Shown here: positions 45,569-55,084 of the stretch, piece by piece
Layout: every line of letters starts with the position of its first letter
Position numbering within the stretch: the stretch's first letter is position 1
Assembly (NCBI RefSeq): GCF_001187535.1
Contig: NZ_LFIO01001780.1
Span: 62,001-126,000, forward strand
Direction of reading: 5' to 3'
Origin: Rhizobium ecuadorense
GTDB lineage: Bacteria > Pseudomonadota > Alphaproteobacteria > Rhizobiales > Rhizobiaceae
DNA length: 64,000 bases
Notes under the pieces: model-generated
What the model was told of the DNA's origin: nothing
Database searches by the model: none
Seen by the model: only the letters and a program-made list of their open reading frames with translations
Made by a program: the position numbers and the translations under genes

Positions 45569-46486
45569 TCACTCCTTCACCGCACCCGTCATCGAGGACA
45601 CGTAATAATCGACGAAGAACGAGTAGAGGATGACCACCGGCAGCGAGCCGAACAGAGCGCCCGCCATCAGCGCCCCCCATTCGAAGACATCGCCGCGCAC
45701 CAGTTCGGTCAGCACGCCGACGGGAATGGTTTTATTCTCCGATGACTGAATGAAAGTAAGGGCATAGATGAATTCGTTCCAGGACAGCGTGAAGGCGAAG
45801 ATGCCGGCCGAAATCAGCCCCGGCACGGCGAGCGGCAGGATGATCTTGGTGAGAATCTGCCACCGGTTGGCGCCGTCCACCAGCGCGCTTTCCTCCAGCT
45901 CGAACGGGATCGAGCGGAAATAACCCATCAGCAGCCAGGTGCAGAAGGGAATGAGGAAGGTCGGGTAGGTGAAGATCAGCGCCAGCCGGGAATCATAGAT
46001 GCCGAGCTTGAAGACGATGAAGGCAAGCGGGATGAAGAGGATCGACGGCGGCACGAGATAGGCGAGGAAGATCACCAGGCCGACCGAACGCGAGCCGGTG
46101 AAGCGGACGCGCTCGATGGCATAGGCGCCCAGGACCGACGCCACCAGCGAGAGGAAGGTGGAGCAGACCGCCACCAGCATCGTGTTCCACAGCCAGCCCG
46201 GATAGGATGTCTCGAGGAACAGGTATTTGATGTGCGCGATCGTCGGCCCCACCACCCAGAACGGGCTGTAATTGCTATAGTCGGTCAGCTGCTCGTTGGG
46301 TTTCACCGCGGTGATCGCCATCCAGTAAAACGGGAAGAGCAGCACGAAGACGAAGACGGCCATCGGCAGATAGAGCATCACGATCCGCCGCGGCAGACGG
46401 TTCAGATAGCTCATGCCTTCGGCATTGTCGGTCACGACCTGGTCGGCGGTGTTTGCCTGATGAGCGGTGTTCGAATGTGTCGACAT
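45569..46486 (-). CDS. CUT1-family carbohydrate ABC transporter permease (MalG-like)
   Basis: This 305-residue permease has a hydrophilic N-terminus, six membrane helices and the MalG-type EAA motif near the C-terminus (EESALVDGANRWQILTKIILPLAVPG). The conserved PFYWMAITAVKPNEQ region follows the first helix. ATG 46486 is seven bases after AGGAG; ATG 46492 is too close to it. It is the last gene of an operon with a FadR regulator, a DenD-like dehydrogenase, an ATPase, a binding protein and MalF. Confidence 0.92.
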   Translation of the reverse strand: MSTHSNTAHQANTADQVVTDNAEGMSYLNRLPRRIVMLYLPMAVFVFVLLFPFYWMAITAVKPNEQLTDYSNYSPFWVVGPTIAHIKYLFLETSYPGWLWNTMLVAVCSTFLSLVASVLGAYAIERVRFTGSRSVGLVIFLAYLVPPSILFIPLAFIVFKLGIYDSRLALIFTYPTFLIPFCTWLLMGYFRSIPFELEESALVDGANRWQILTKIILPLAVPGLISAGIFAFTLSWNEFIYALTFIQSSENKTIPVGVLTELVRGDVFEWGALMAGALFGSLPVVILYSFFVDYYVSSMTGAVKE

Positions 46487-46496
46487 CGTCATTCTC

Positions 46497-47429
46497 CTAA
46501 TCTTGGCCGCCCTGCTGCCATTTGCGCCGCTGCAGGCCGAAGAAGCTGAACATGATCGCGCCGAGCAGGAAGGGCACCATGGCAACGGCGATCGCCGCAC
46601 CCTCGCCCAGCTGGCCGCCGGGAATGCCGCGCTGGAACGAGAGCGTCGCCATCAGATGCGTCGCGTTGACGGGGCCGCCCTTGGTCAGCACGTAGATGAG
46701 TTGGAAATCGGTAAAGGTGAAAAGCACCGAGAAGGTCATCACGACGGCGATGATCGGCGTCAGCATCGGCAGCGTCACATAGCGGAAACGCTGCCAGCTG
46801 GTGGCACCGTCGAGTGAGGCTGCCTCCTGCAGCGACGCCGGGATGGTCTGCAGCCCCGCAAGCAGCGAGATCGCCACGAAGGGAATGCCGCGCCAGACAT
46901 TGGCGACGATGACGGATATGCGGGCATTGATCGGATCGCCGAGGAAGTTGATCGGTCCGCTGATCAGCCCCAGCTTCATCAGCGACCAGGAGATGATCGA
47001 GAACTGCGAATCGTAGATCCACCAGAAGGCCAGCGCCGAAAGCACCGTCGGCACCACCCAGGGCAGCAGGACGATCGCCCGGAAGAAGGATTTGTAGGGC
47101 AGGTGCTGGTTGAGCAGCATCGCCAGCCAGAGGCCGAGCGCGAATTTCAGCACAGAGGCGACGAAGGTATAGAGAATGGTGTTGAACACCGACAGCCAGA
47201 AGACCGAGTCATCCATCAGGAACTGATAGTTCTCCAGCCCGATGAAGATGCCGTCGCGGCCGATCCTGGTGTCGGTGAAGCCGAGCCAGACGCCGAGCCC
47301 CAGCGGGTAGGTGAGAAAGCAGACGAGGAACACCGCCGCCGGCAGCATGAACAGGAAGCCGAGCACATTGTTGTTCTGCAGGAGCGAAGAGACCGGCCCA
47401 CGTCCATTCCCCGAATTTGCCATCGACAT
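46497..47429 (-). CDS. CUT1-family carbohydrate ABC transporter permease (MalF-like)
   Basis: This 310-residue permease has six membrane helices and the EAA motif QEAASLDGATSWQRFRYVTLPMLTPI. The N-terminal helix context (LGFLFMLPAAVFLVCFLTYPLGLGVWLGFTD) is the MalF/UgpA pattern. GGAG precedes ATG 47429 by about eight bases. The next gene, the MalG partner, starts 10 bases after its stop. Confidence 0.92.
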   Translation of the reverse strand: MSMANSGNGRGPVSSLLQNNNVLGFLFMLPAAVFLVCFLTYPLGLGVWLGFTDTRIGRDGIFIGLENYQFLMDDSVFWLSVFNTILYTFVASVLKFALGLWLAMLLNQHLPYKSFFRAIVLLPWVVPTVLSALAFWWIYDSQFSIISWSLMKLGLISGPINFLGDPINARISVIVANVWRGIPFVAISLLAGLQTIPASLQEAASLDGATSWQRFRYVTLPMLTPIIAVVMTFSVLFTFTDFQLIYVLTKGGPVNATHLMATLSFQRGIPGGQLGEGAAIAVAMVPFLLGAIMFSFFGLQRRKWQQGGQD

Positions 47430-47469
47430 TGCTTATCTCCAGATCGCGTTTGGACTCCCGGAGGAGCTT

Positions 47470-47564
47470 GCGGCATGCCGAAAGGCCGGCATGCCGCGTA
47501 CTTGTCTGTTGTTTCCATGCATGTCGTTATCCCCGGAACCGCTACGCACTTCCGGGCGACATGC
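47470..47564. repeat. Palindromic intergenic element between binding-protein and permease genes
   Basis: Two perfect palindromes lie in this 147-base gap. The first is GCGGCATGCC (47470-47479) with GGCATGCCGC (47488-47497). The second is a long one: GCATGTCG (47519-47526) with CGACATGC (47557-47564), and inside it CCCGGAA with TTCCGGG (47532-47538, 47550-47556). The second resembles, from memory, a palindromic unit found many times between genes in Rhizobium genomes. As RNA it would fold on either strand and could stabilise the upstream binding-protein message. Confidence 0.6.
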
Positions 47565-47576
47565 ATTAAGCGGGGC

Positions 47577-48881
47577 TCAGACGCGATAGTAGCGGTTGGC
47601 CCGGCGCTCAGCTTCCTTCATCGCATCCTCCGGCGACATCTGGCCGGTGACGGCGGCGGCGTACATGTCGACCAGAACATAATCGGCCATGGTTGCCGCC
47701 GAGGCGTAGCCGAGCGGGCCGGCATAACCGTTCGGGCGCAGTTTTTCCGAGGCGCGTGCATAGGGCGCGTGGACCGGATCGGCGGTCCAGATCGGGTTCT
47801 TGGCGAAGGCCTTGAGCGGCTGGCAGCAATAGGCGCTGGAGCCCTGGATCCAGGCATTCATCTGGTCGGCTTCCATCATGAACTTGATGTAGGCCTTGGC
47901 CGCCTCAGGATATTTTGTGTGCTTGAAGAGCAGCAGCGAACTCGTCTGGCAAAGCTCGACGCTCTTGCCGACCGGGCCGATCGGGAAGTTCGTGGTGCGG
48001 ATATCCTTGGCGATCTCGGCGAGTTTCGGGTCGTTCTTGGCGGTGTAATAGACCGAGACGCCGTTGGCGATCAGCGAGACCTGGCCGGCGAGGAACGCGC
48101 GGTTGTTGTTGACGTCCTGCCAGCTTTCCGTGCCCGGAATGAAGGTCGCATAGAGCTCCTTGGCATAGTTGATCGAAGCCAGCGTTTCGGGGCTGTTGAT
48201 CGTCACCTTGCCGCCTTCGTCGACCATCTTGCCGTTATGGCTCCAGAGCAGCCAGTGGGCATAATTGTTGCCGTCGCCGACCGCCTTGCCGTGCGGGAAG
48301 CCGGCGGGCGTGCCCTTTGCCTTCATCGCCTTGCAAAGCTCGAGGAAGCCTGCGGTGTCGTTCGGGAATTCGTTGAAACCGGCGGCCTTGACGTGGCTGT
48401 CGCGATAGACGACGGCATTGCCGATCGCCGTCAGCGGCATGGCGATGAAGGTGTCGCCGCGTGTCGCGTACCCCTTCACGCCGTCGTACCAGCCCTCATA
48501 CTTGTTGCCGAGATAGTTGCCGAGTTCGGTGAGATCGACCAGCTTGTCCGGATATTGGTGGGCGTCGTCGAACCAGCACATGATGAGATCCGGGCCGGAG
48601 CCGACATTGGCGGCAACGGCAGCCTTCGGGCGGATGTCTTCCCAGCTTTCCTTGTCGATGCGCACTTCGACGCCGGTCGCTTCGGTGAACTTCTTGGTGT
48701 TGGCGATCCAGGCCTCCTCGTCGCCCTTGACGAAGGGCGTCCAGCGCAGCAGCCGCAGGCTGGCGCCGCTTTCCGGCGTGTAGGTCGGCTCGGCCTGCGC
48801 AAAAGATGGCTTGATGCCGAAGCCGGCAGCGCCGGCAACGGCTGCCGATGCAGCAAGAAATTCACGTCTCTTGATCGTCAT
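47577..48881 (-). CDS. CUT1-family ABC transporter, periplasmic binding protein
   Basis: This 434-residue protein has a twin-arginine-type signal (KRREFLAASAAVAGAAGFGIKPSFAQA, cleavage near residue 30) and a type II binding fold like UgpB/MalE (LRLLRWTPFVKGDEEAWIANTKKFTEATGVEVRI; GSGPDLIMCWFDDAHQYPDKLVDLTEL). The start at 48881 follows AGGAGGAATCTC. Ligands of relatives include polyols and oligosaccharides. The neighbouring dehydrogenase gene hints at a C4 or similar polyol or acid, but this is not proven. Confidence 0.9.
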   Translation of the reverse strand: MTIKRREFLAASAAVAGAAGFGIKPSFAQAEPTYTPESGASLRLLRWTPFVKGDEEAWIANTKKFTEATGVEVRIDKESWEDIRPKAAVAANVGSGPDLIMCWFDDAHQYPDKLVDLTELGNYLGNKYEGWYDGVKGYATRGDTFIAMPLTAIGNAVVYRDSHVKAAGFNEFPNDTAGFLELCKAMKAKGTPAGFPHGKAVGDGNNYAHWLLWSHNGKMVDEGGKVTINSPETLASINYAKELYATFIPGTESWQDVNNNRAFLAGQVSLIANGVSVYYTAKNDPKLAEIAKDIRTTNFPIGPVGKSVELCQTSSLLLFKHTKYPEAAKAYIKFMMEADQMNAWIQGSSAYCCQPLKAFAKNPIWTADPVHAPYARASEKLRPNGYAGPLGYASAATMADYVLVDMYAAAVTGQMSPEDAMKEAERRANRYYRV

Positions 48882-48921
48882 GAGATTCCTCCTCATTGAA
48901 ACAGCGGGAGCAATTCTCCGG

Positions 48922-48997
48922 CGTCCACCTCCCGCTTGGGTGGACGGCGGCCTGGCATCCCCGGAGCGGAAGCGCCCACGGAATGCCTGCGCTCCGG
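48922..48997 (-). other. Stem-loops between ATPase and binding-protein genes
   Basis: CGTCCACC (48922-48929) pairs with GGTGGACG (48939-48946), and CCGGAGCG (48961-48968) pairs with CGCTCCGG (48990-48997). They lie in the 157-base gap before the binding-protein gene in the direction of transcription. No T run follows, so processing or stabilisation of the binding-protein message is more likely than termination. Confidence 0.5.
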
Positions 48998-49038
48998 CGG
49001 CGGGGAAGGCTCCTCCCCTCCCGCGCCGCCGGATGGCA

Positions 49039-50106
49039 TCAGTCGGTCAATCTCTGTCCGCCTTCGGCATCGAAGAGATGGACGTGCGAAGCGTCGATCG
49101 CCACGCGGATCGCTTCGCCAGGGCGGGCATTGACGCGCTCCCGGAACACGCAGCTGACATCGCTGCCGCCGAGGCGAACGGTCAGATGGGTCTCATAGCC
49201 GGTGGGTTCGATCACCACGATCTCGGCCGGCACACCGTTCGGATCGAGCGAGATATATTCGGGGCGCAGCCCATAGACGAGTTCGCGGCCCACCGCACTT
49301 GCCGGCGGATCGGCGACGGGCAGCCGCGTGCCGTTGGCGGCGACGAACTGGCGGACGTCTTCCGGATCGAGCCTGCCCTTGATCATGTTCATCGCCGGCG
49401 AGCCGATGAAGCCGCCGACGAAGAGATTGGCCGGCTTGTCGTAGAGCTCCAGCGGCGATCCGATCTGTTCGACGATGCCGTCATGCATGACGACGATCTT
49501 GTCGGCCATGGTCATCGCCTCGATCTGGTCGTGGGTGACGTAAACGGTGGTGGTTTTCAGCCGCTGGTGTAGCTCCTTGATTTCGGCGCGCATGGCGACG
49601 CGCAGCTTGGCATCGAGGTTGGAGAGCGGCTCGTCGAACAGGAAAACTTCAGGATCGCGCACGATCGCCCGGCCCATGGCGACACGCTGGCGCTGGCCGC
49701 CGGAAAGCTGGCGCGGATAGCGGTCGAGCAATTTGTCGAGGCCGAGGATGCCGGCGGCATATTTCACCCGCTTTTCGGCCTCTGCCTTCGGCGCCTTGTT
49801 GAGCATCAGCGAGAAGCCCATGTTCTGCTCGACCGTCATATGCGGATAGAGCGCATAATTCTGGAACACCATGGCGATGTCGCGGTCCTTCGGCGGCAGC
49901 GTGTTGACCACGCGTCCGCCGATCTTGATCTCGCCGCCGGAAATGTTCTCGAGCCCCGCCAGCATCCTGAGAAGGGTCGACTTGCCGCAGCCCGAGGGGC
50001 CGACGAGGATGACGAATTCCCCATCGGCAACGTCGATGTCCACCCCCTTGATGACAGGATGCACACCGAAGGATTTCCGCACATCCGCGAATTGAACGCC
50101 TGCCAT
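49039..50106 (-). CDS. CUT1-family ABC transporter ATPase (UgpC/MalK-like)
   Basis: This 355-residue ATPase is a single-domain MalK-type subunit that would form a homodimer. It has Walker A GPSGCGKST, Q-loop VFQNYALYP, signature LSGGQRQRVAMGRA, Walker B VFLFDEP and the switch histidine in YVTHDQIEAM. The C-terminal TOBE-type regulatory domain (from about 235) is complete. ATG 50106 is seven bases after GGAGG. It is encoded upstream of its binding protein and permeases in the operon. Confidence 0.94.
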   Translation of the reverse strand: MAGVQFADVRKSFGVHPVIKGVDIDVADGEFVILVGPSGCGKSTLLRMLAGLENISGGEIKIGGRVVNTLPPKDRDIAMVFQNYALYPHMTVEQNMGFSLMLNKAPKAEAEKRVKYAAGILGLDKLLDRYPRQLSGGQRQRVAMGRAIVRDPEVFLFDEPLSNLDAKLRVAMRAEIKELHQRLKTTTVYVTHDQIEAMTMADKIVVMHDGIVEQIGSPLELYDKPANLFVGGFIGSPAMNMIKGRLDPEDVRQFVAANGTRLPVADPPASAVGRELVYGLRPEYISLDPNGVPAEIVVIEPTGYETHLTVRLGGSDVSCVFRERVNARPGEAIRVAIDASHVHLFDAEGGQRLTD

Positions 50107-50257
50107 ACTCACTCCTCCCAGAAATCGAGCGCTACATGCTTATGTCTTCGTATCTCACTCTGTCTTGCCGGCGGCTGTCATCTCTCCCAAGTCCTTCAGC
50201 CGCCGCAATCCCGCATCTGTGGGGGTGGGCCCCGGGCGGGCCCCCCTCCCCCTCTCC

Positions 50258-51250
50258 TCAATCGCCTCGCGGCGCAGCCGGAGCGTCCTCGGCGAGGTAG
50301 ACCTCGATCAGCTCGTCGACGCTGGTTTCGGCGGAAAAACCCAGTTGCGTCGCGCGTTCAGGCGCAAAGGATTTCGGCCATCCCGCGACGATCCCTTCGA
50401 TGACCTCGTCGCGGCGGCGGTCGATCAGGTCGACCGCCTCGGGGCCGGCAGCCCGGCGCAACGCGGCGATCTGATCGGCAACGGTGGCGGCGACCCCCGG
50501 CATGGTGAGCGTGCGCCGCGCACCCAGCGACGACGTGTCGAGCGTTGCGGCGTGGATCAGAAATTTGACGGCGGAACGCGGGCTTGCCAGCCAGTGTTTG
50601 ACCGTTTCCTCAACGGGAAGAACAGCCCGCTGGCCGGCCAGCGGCTCCCGCAGGATTCCGGAAAAGAAGCCCGATGCGGCGGCATTCGGGGCACCCGGCC
50701 GGATCACGATGGTCGGCAATCGAATTCCCACGCCGTCGATGAAGCCGCGGCGCGAATAGTCGGCCAGCAGGAGTTCGGATATCGCCTTCTGCACGCCGTA
50801 GCTGGTGAGCGGCGCCTGGACGTAATCGTCGGGGATCGGATCGGGAAACGGCGAACCGTAGACCGCGATCGACGAGGAGAAGACGAGCCGGGGAACATAG
50901 GCTTGCCGGCTTCCCTCATGACGGATCGCTTCCAACAGCAATCGCGTGCCATCGAGATTGACCCGGTAGCCGAGGTCGAAATTGCGCTCGGCCTCGCCGG
51001 AAACGATCGCGGCGAGATGGAAGATCACGTCGGCGCGGCGAGCCGCCAGGGCTGCCGCTGCATCGCCTTCGGAAATATCGGCCGCCAGCGCTTCGACCGA
51101 GGCAACCACGCCTGATGGCACCGGCGGTGGGGCGATATCCACAAGCGTCATGCGGGTGATCGTTCGAGCGCCGAGGGAACCGCTGCGCGCCAAGCTGGCG
51201 GCGAGCTTCCGGCCGATCATTCCGCCCGCCCCGATAATGAGAATATGCAT
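50258..51250 (-). CDS. NAD-dependent epimerase/dehydratase family, DenD-like (D-erythronate dehydrogenase)
   Basis: This 330-residue protein has an extended SDR fold: NAD-binding GAGGMIG at the N-terminus, LVDIAPP at the end of strand 2, HLAAIVSGEAERNFDLGYRVNLDGT, and the catalytic Tyr-Lys in YGVQK. The segment IRLPTIVIRPGAPNAAASGFFSGILREPLAGQ is characteristic of D-erythronate dehydrogenase (DenD), which oxidises the 2-hydroxyl of a four-carbon sugar acid. The kinase, decarboxylase and isomerase of that pathway are not nearby. It shares an operon with a FadR-type regulator and a CUT1 transporter, so a related sugar or acid is the likely inducer and substrate. Confidence 0.75.
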   Translation of the reverse strand: MHILIIGAGGMIGRKLAASLARSGSLGARTITRMTLVDIAPPPVPSGVVASVEALAADISEGDAAAALAARRADVIFHLAAIVSGEAERNFDLGYRVNLDGTRLLLEAIRHEGSRQAYVPRLVFSSSIAVYGSPFPDPIPDDYVQAPLTSYGVQKAISELLLADYSRRGFIDGVGIRLPTIVIRPGAPNAAASGFFSGILREPLAGQRAVLPVEETVKHWLASPRSAVKFLIHAATLDTSSLGARRTLTMPGVAATVADQIAALRRAAGPEAVDLIDRRRDEVIEGIVAGWPKSFAPERATQLGFSAETSVDELIEVYLAEDAPAAPRGD

Positions 51251-51301
51251 CCTATTCCCCCTGTCTTCGATGTCTCGTCTCTGCCGCTCTTTGCCTGCGA
51301 A

Positions 51302-52033
51302 CTAGGCCAGGAGCAGCTTGGTCGTGGTATAAATGCGGGTTTCATGGATCGCGAAGGCCGCGCATGCGGCGTCCGGATCCCGCGTCTCCAGGCCGGCGAG
51401 GATCAGCCGGTGATCGGCGATGCTCGTGGCGATCGTGCCGGGCTGCGATACGACGCGCCTGCGGTGGCTCAGAAGATAGGAGTAAAGATCGGCGGCCATA
51501 TCGGCGAGCACCGCGTTGCCGCTGGACCGGTAGATGGCGGTGTGAAATTCCCGGTCGCAGATCAAAAAACGGACGGGATCGTCACAGGCGGCTTCCTGGG
51601 CTGCGATCGACTTGCCGAGATAATCAAGCGTCGACGCTTCCATCTTGACCGCGGCGGCCCTGACGACCTGCGCTTCGATCAGCAGCCTCGCCTCATGAAC
51701 ATTGTCGAGACTATAGGCCGCGATGTCGCGATAGCGCGCCGCCTGTACAGCCAATTCGCCGACATCTTCCGATGCCACCACCGTGCGCGTTCCCTGCGCA
51801 ACCGAGAGAATTCCATGGGTGGAAAGGATAAGGATCGCGCCGCGGACGGTCTCGCGGCTGACCGAAAGCGCGCCAGCCAGCTCCCGTTCGCTGGGCAGCG
51901 GATCGCCTGTCTTGAGGATGCCGGTGGCGATGAAGGTCGCGATTTTCTGGACGACGAAGTCCTTCATCGACTTCTTCGGCGCTCCCTCAAGCGTCGCAAC
52001 CTCTTCGAGCATGGCTCGCACATCCATCGCCAT
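51302..52033 (-). CDS. FadR-type GntR-family transcriptional regulator
   Basis: This 243-residue regulator has a winged helix (LPSERELAGALSVSRETVRGAILILSTHGIL) and a C-terminal FCD domain (CDREFHTAIYRSSGNAVLADM, IADHRLIL) that usually binds a small carboxylate or sugar acid with a metal. It is the first gene of the DenD/CUT1 operon. Two starts are possible: 52033 and 52027; the second has better spacing from GGAGG. A 17-base inverted repeat covering the promoter lies directly upstream, pointing to autoregulation and control of the whole operon. Confidence 0.88.
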   Translation of the reverse strand: MAMDVRAMLEEVATLEGAPKKSMKDFVVQKIATFIATGILKTGDPLPSERELAGALSVSRETVRGAILILSTHGILSVAQGTRTVVASEDVGELAVQAARYRDIAAYSLDNVHEARLLIEAQVVRAAAVKMEASTLDYLGKSIAAQEAACDDPVRFLICDREFHTAIYRSSGNAVLADMAADLYSYLLSHRRRVVSQPGTIATSIADHRLILAGLETRDPDAACAAFAIHETRIYTTTKLLLA

Positions 52034-52039
52034 GCCCTC

Positions 52040-52100
52040 CCCCTGAGGTCTACTGGTCCGGTAAGTGGGCCAGTAGACCTCAGGGGCAATGGATTGTCAA
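52040..52100 (-). promoter_or_regulatory. Promoter and 17-base inverted repeat (operator) of the FadR-DenD-CUT1 operon
   Basis: On the minus strand TTGACA (52100-52095) and TCTACT (52077-52072) are separated by 17 bases, a good promoter. A perfect inverted repeat, CCCCTGAGGTCTACTGG (52040-52056) and CCAGTAGACCTCAGGGG (52070-52086), has one arm over the -10 element and the other just after the start site, reaching into the ribosome-binding site. The 13-base loop would hold the transcription start. This fits an operator for the adjacent FadR-type repressor; as RNA only part of it could fold. Confidence 0.75.
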
Positions 52101-52223
52101 ACGCTTGATGCCCGTAATCCACTCCGCCGTAATTTGGAGCGGTTTTATGAAGGGCAAGATCGGCACGCGGAGAAAATTCATCCCGACAAACACTGGCCAC
52201 GGGCGGACTGTTGTTATTCGCGC

Positions 52224-54878
52224 TCAAGCCGCGTTCGAGGCTTTGCCAAGGCGTTTGATCGCCTGCTCCAGCGGCCGCTGGCCGTCGCCATAATTCTCCC
52301 AGGCTGACGATTTCGACAGGAGCGCCGGCACGGTGCGGATGGTGAAGCGTTTTGGGTCGAGATCGGATTTGACTTGGGCCCAGGTCAGCGGCATCGACAC
52401 GGTGGCGCCCGGCCGCGCCCGGGGCGACAACGGCGCGACGGCCGTCGCCATCCGGTCGTTGCGGAGATAGTCGAGGAAGATGCGGCCGTTCCTCAGGCTC
52501 TTGGTCATCTTGATCAGATAGAGATCGGGATTGTCGCGCGCCATCTGCTGGCAGACGTCGTGCGCGAAGCTCTTCGCTTCAGCCCAGGAAAGCGGCTTGC
52601 GTTTGTTGATCGTAAGCGGCGTGACGACATGCAGGCCCTTGCCGCCTGTGGTCTTGCAGAAGCTGACGAGACCGAGCGCCTCGAGACGATCGTGCATCTC
52701 GCGGGCGGCGGCAACGACGGTGGAGAATGGCACGTCGGGGCCGGGGTCGAGGTCGAAGACGAGCCGGCCCGGCACCTCCGGCTTGTGCGGTTGACAATTC
52801 CAGGGATGCAGCTCGACGGCGCCGATCTGCGCGACGGCAGCCAGACCCTCGACCCGGTCGATCTGCAGATAGGGCTTTCTGTCGCCGAACACCTTGACCA
52901 GTTCGAGAAGGTTCGAGGTGCCGGGCATCGCATGGCGCTGAAAGAACTGCTCGCCGCCGAGCCCATCGGGCGCGCGGATGATCGAACAGGGGCGCCCCTC
53001 GATATGCGCGATCATCCAGCCGCCGACGGCTTCATAGTAGCGGGCGAGCTCTTCCTTGGTCACCGGCCGGCGGTCATTGGCATCCGGCCACAGCGGCTTG
53101 TCCGGATTGGAGATCATCACGCCCATCACCTCGGCCTTGGCGCCCTTTCGGCGGGCGGGCCTGGCCTTCTCCTCCGCCTCCGCGTCTGCCGCGGGCTCCG
53201 GCACGTCGGTCTCTGCTGGCTTGGCCGGCCGTTCGGCCTTGACCTCCTTGGCCGGCTTGTCCTCGCGCAGCCCCTTGAAGGCCGCCTGGCGGACGATGCC
53301 GTCGGCGGTCCAGCCCGCGAACTCGATTTCCGCCACCAGCTTGGGCTTCACCCAGGTGACCTCGGCCTCCTTCTTCGGCGCGCCGATGCCGGTGAAGGGT
53401 GATTTCGCCGCCTCGAGCGCCTGCAGTTTCGGCAGCAGCGTTTCCACTTTCTTCGCGCCATAGCCCGTGCCGACGCGGCCGACATAGACGAAGTGGTCGC
53501 CGCGGTAGACGCCGACCAGCAGCGATCGGAACCTGCCGTTGGTCTTGGCATAGGCGCCGATCACCACCTCGTGGCCGGCGCGGCATTTCGCCTTGGCCCA
53601 GCTGTCGGTGCGGCCGGATTGATAGGGTGCATCGCTCTGCTTGGAGACGATGCCCTCCAGCGACAGCTTGCAGGCGGAGCGAAGCACCGCATCGCCGCCG
53701 GTCTCGAAATGCTCGACGAAACGAAGCCGAGGGTCGTCGCCGGCATCCGACAGCAAGCGCTGAAGCCGCGCCTTGCGCTCGACGACCGGCAGGGATCGCA
53801 GGTCCTCGCCGCCGTCGTAGAGAAGATCGAAGGCGAAATAGACGAGATCGCCGGTCCTGCCTTCCGAAATGGCGGCCTGCAGGGCGGCGAAATCCGGCAC
53901 GCCATGATCGTCGAGAGCGCAGATCTCGCCGTCGATGATGGCGTCGGGCAGCGCCGATGCCGCCTCGGCGATCTCCGGATATTTGCCGGTCCAGTCGAGC
54001 CCCTTCCGGGTCTTCAGCGTCACCTCGCCCTCGAGCGTGCGCATCTGGATACGGTAGCCGTCGAACTTGATCTCGTGGATCCAGCCCTCGCCGGGCGGCG
54101 GCCGCTCCAGGGTCTGGCAAAGCTGCGGCGCGATGAAGTCCGGGAGGTCGATTGGCGCCGTTTTCGGCGTCTTGCCGGCTCGGCCCTCCTCCTTCCTTTC
54201 TTCGGCGGCGAGCCCCTGGTTGCTGTCCCAGACGGCATCCGCCTTGATATCGCCGCCCTTGAGCATGAACGGCTTCGGTTTGCGGCCTTTGCCGTCGGCG
54301 ATCGCGTCCATCGTCCGGCCGGAGGCGACGGAGGTGTCGTTCTCCTCCAGCACCGCTGCGCCATCCTCCTCGACCGAGAACGCGTCGTGGTGCTTGATCA
54401 GCAGCCAGTTGGTTCGTTTGCTGCCGTCGCGGTCATTGCGCATGCGCACCAGCACGAAGCTCCCGTGCAGCCTTTCGCCTTCCAGGGTGAACTTGAAGTC
54501 CCCCTTGGCGAGCGCCTGCTCAGGGCTCTTCTTTCCCTCGGGCTCCCAATAGCCGCGGTCCCACAGCATCACCGTGCCGCCGCCATACTGGCCTTTCGGG
54601 ATCGTGCCTTCGAAGTCGCCATAATCGAGCGGGTGATCTTCCACTTCGACGGCAAGCCGCTTGTCGTGCGGATCGAGCGATGGGCCTTTGGTCACAGCCC
54701 AGGATTTGAAGACGCCGTCGAGTTCGAGCCGCAGGTCGTAATGCAGCCGGGTGGCGTCATGTTTCTGGATGACGAAGCGGCGGCGGTTGCTGCGCGCGAT
54801 CTGCTTCTCGCCGCTCGGCTCCGCCGTCTTTCGAAAATCGCGCTTCGATCGATATGTCGAGAGGTTGTCACTGGCCAT
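52224..54878 (-). CDS. ligD: LigD: multifunctional NHEJ DNA ligase (phosphoesterase-ligase-polymerase)
   Basis: This 884-residue enzyme repairs double-strand breaks together with Ku. Its domains run phosphoesterase (N-terminus to about 190, with [13 protein letters not shown] carrying the catalytic His/His/Asp set), ATP-dependent ligase (about 235-550, Lys271 in IKFDGYR), a charged Ala/Glu/Lys linker, and a primase-type polymerase (about 590-870, catalytic DLD at 709-711, then [12 protein letters not shown]). This is the domain order of the Pseudomonas type, not the mycobacterial one. The start at 54878 (MASDNLSTY) is chosen because the 20 upstream residues are unlike the family. No Ku gene is adjacent. 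Confidence 0.95.
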   Translation of the reverse strand: MASDNLSTYRSKRDFRKTAEPSGEKQIARSNRRRFVIQKHDATRLHYDLRLELDGVFKSWAVTKGPSLDPHDKRLAVEVEDHPLDYGDFEGTIPKGQYGGGTVMLWDRGYWEPEGKKSPEQALAKGDFKFTLEGERLHGSFVLVRMRNDRDGSKRTNWLLIKHHDAFSVEEDGAAVLEENDTSVASGRTMDAIADGKGRKPKPFMLKGGDIKADAVWDSNQGLAAEERKEEGRAGKTPKTAPIDLPDFIAPQLCQTLERPPPGEGWIHEIKFDGYRIQMRTLEGEVTLKTRKGLDWTGKYPEIAEAASALPDAIIDGEICALDDHGVPDFAALQAAISEGRTGDLVYFAFDLLYDGGEDLRSLPVVERKARLQRLLSDAGDDPRLRFVEHFETGGDAVLRSACKLSLEGIVSKQSDAPYQSGRTDSWAKAKCRAGHEVVIGAYAKTNGRFRSLLVGVYRGDHFVYVGRVGTGYGAKKVETLLPKLQALEAAKSPFTGIGAPKKEAEVTWVKPKLVAEIEFAGWTADGIVRQAAFKGLREDKPAKEVKAERPAKPAETDVPEPAADAEAEEKARPARRKGAKAEVMGVMISNPDKPLWPDANDRRPVTKEELARYYEAVGGWMIAHIEGRPCSIIRAPDGLGGEQFFQRHAMPGTSNLLELVKVFGDRKPYLQIDRVEGLAAVAQIGAVELHPWNCQPHKPEVPGRLVFDLDPGPDVPFSTVVAAAREMHDRLEALGLVSFCKTTGGKGLHVVTPLTINKRKPLSWAEAKSFAHDVCQQMARDNPDLYLIKMTKSLRNGRIFLDYLRNDRMATAVAPLSPRARPGATVSMPLTWAQVKSDLDPKRFTIRTVPALLSKSSAWENYGDGQRPLEQAIKRLGKASNAA

Positions 54879-55084
54879 GGTCGTTCCCGCAAGCCGCATC
54901 CAAAGCACGGAATGCCGGCCGGCGGCCGGAAGTTCCATGATGGCCTTCTCCAGCTCAAATATTGGCTACAACTGCGCCAAAGCCAAGCCTCGCCTTATCA
55001 AAGGCGAGGATCGATGAAAAATTCTCCGGCTCGCCGTATCGTTCTCACGTGTCAAACGTTAATTGCTACCACAGGGATGCAAAC

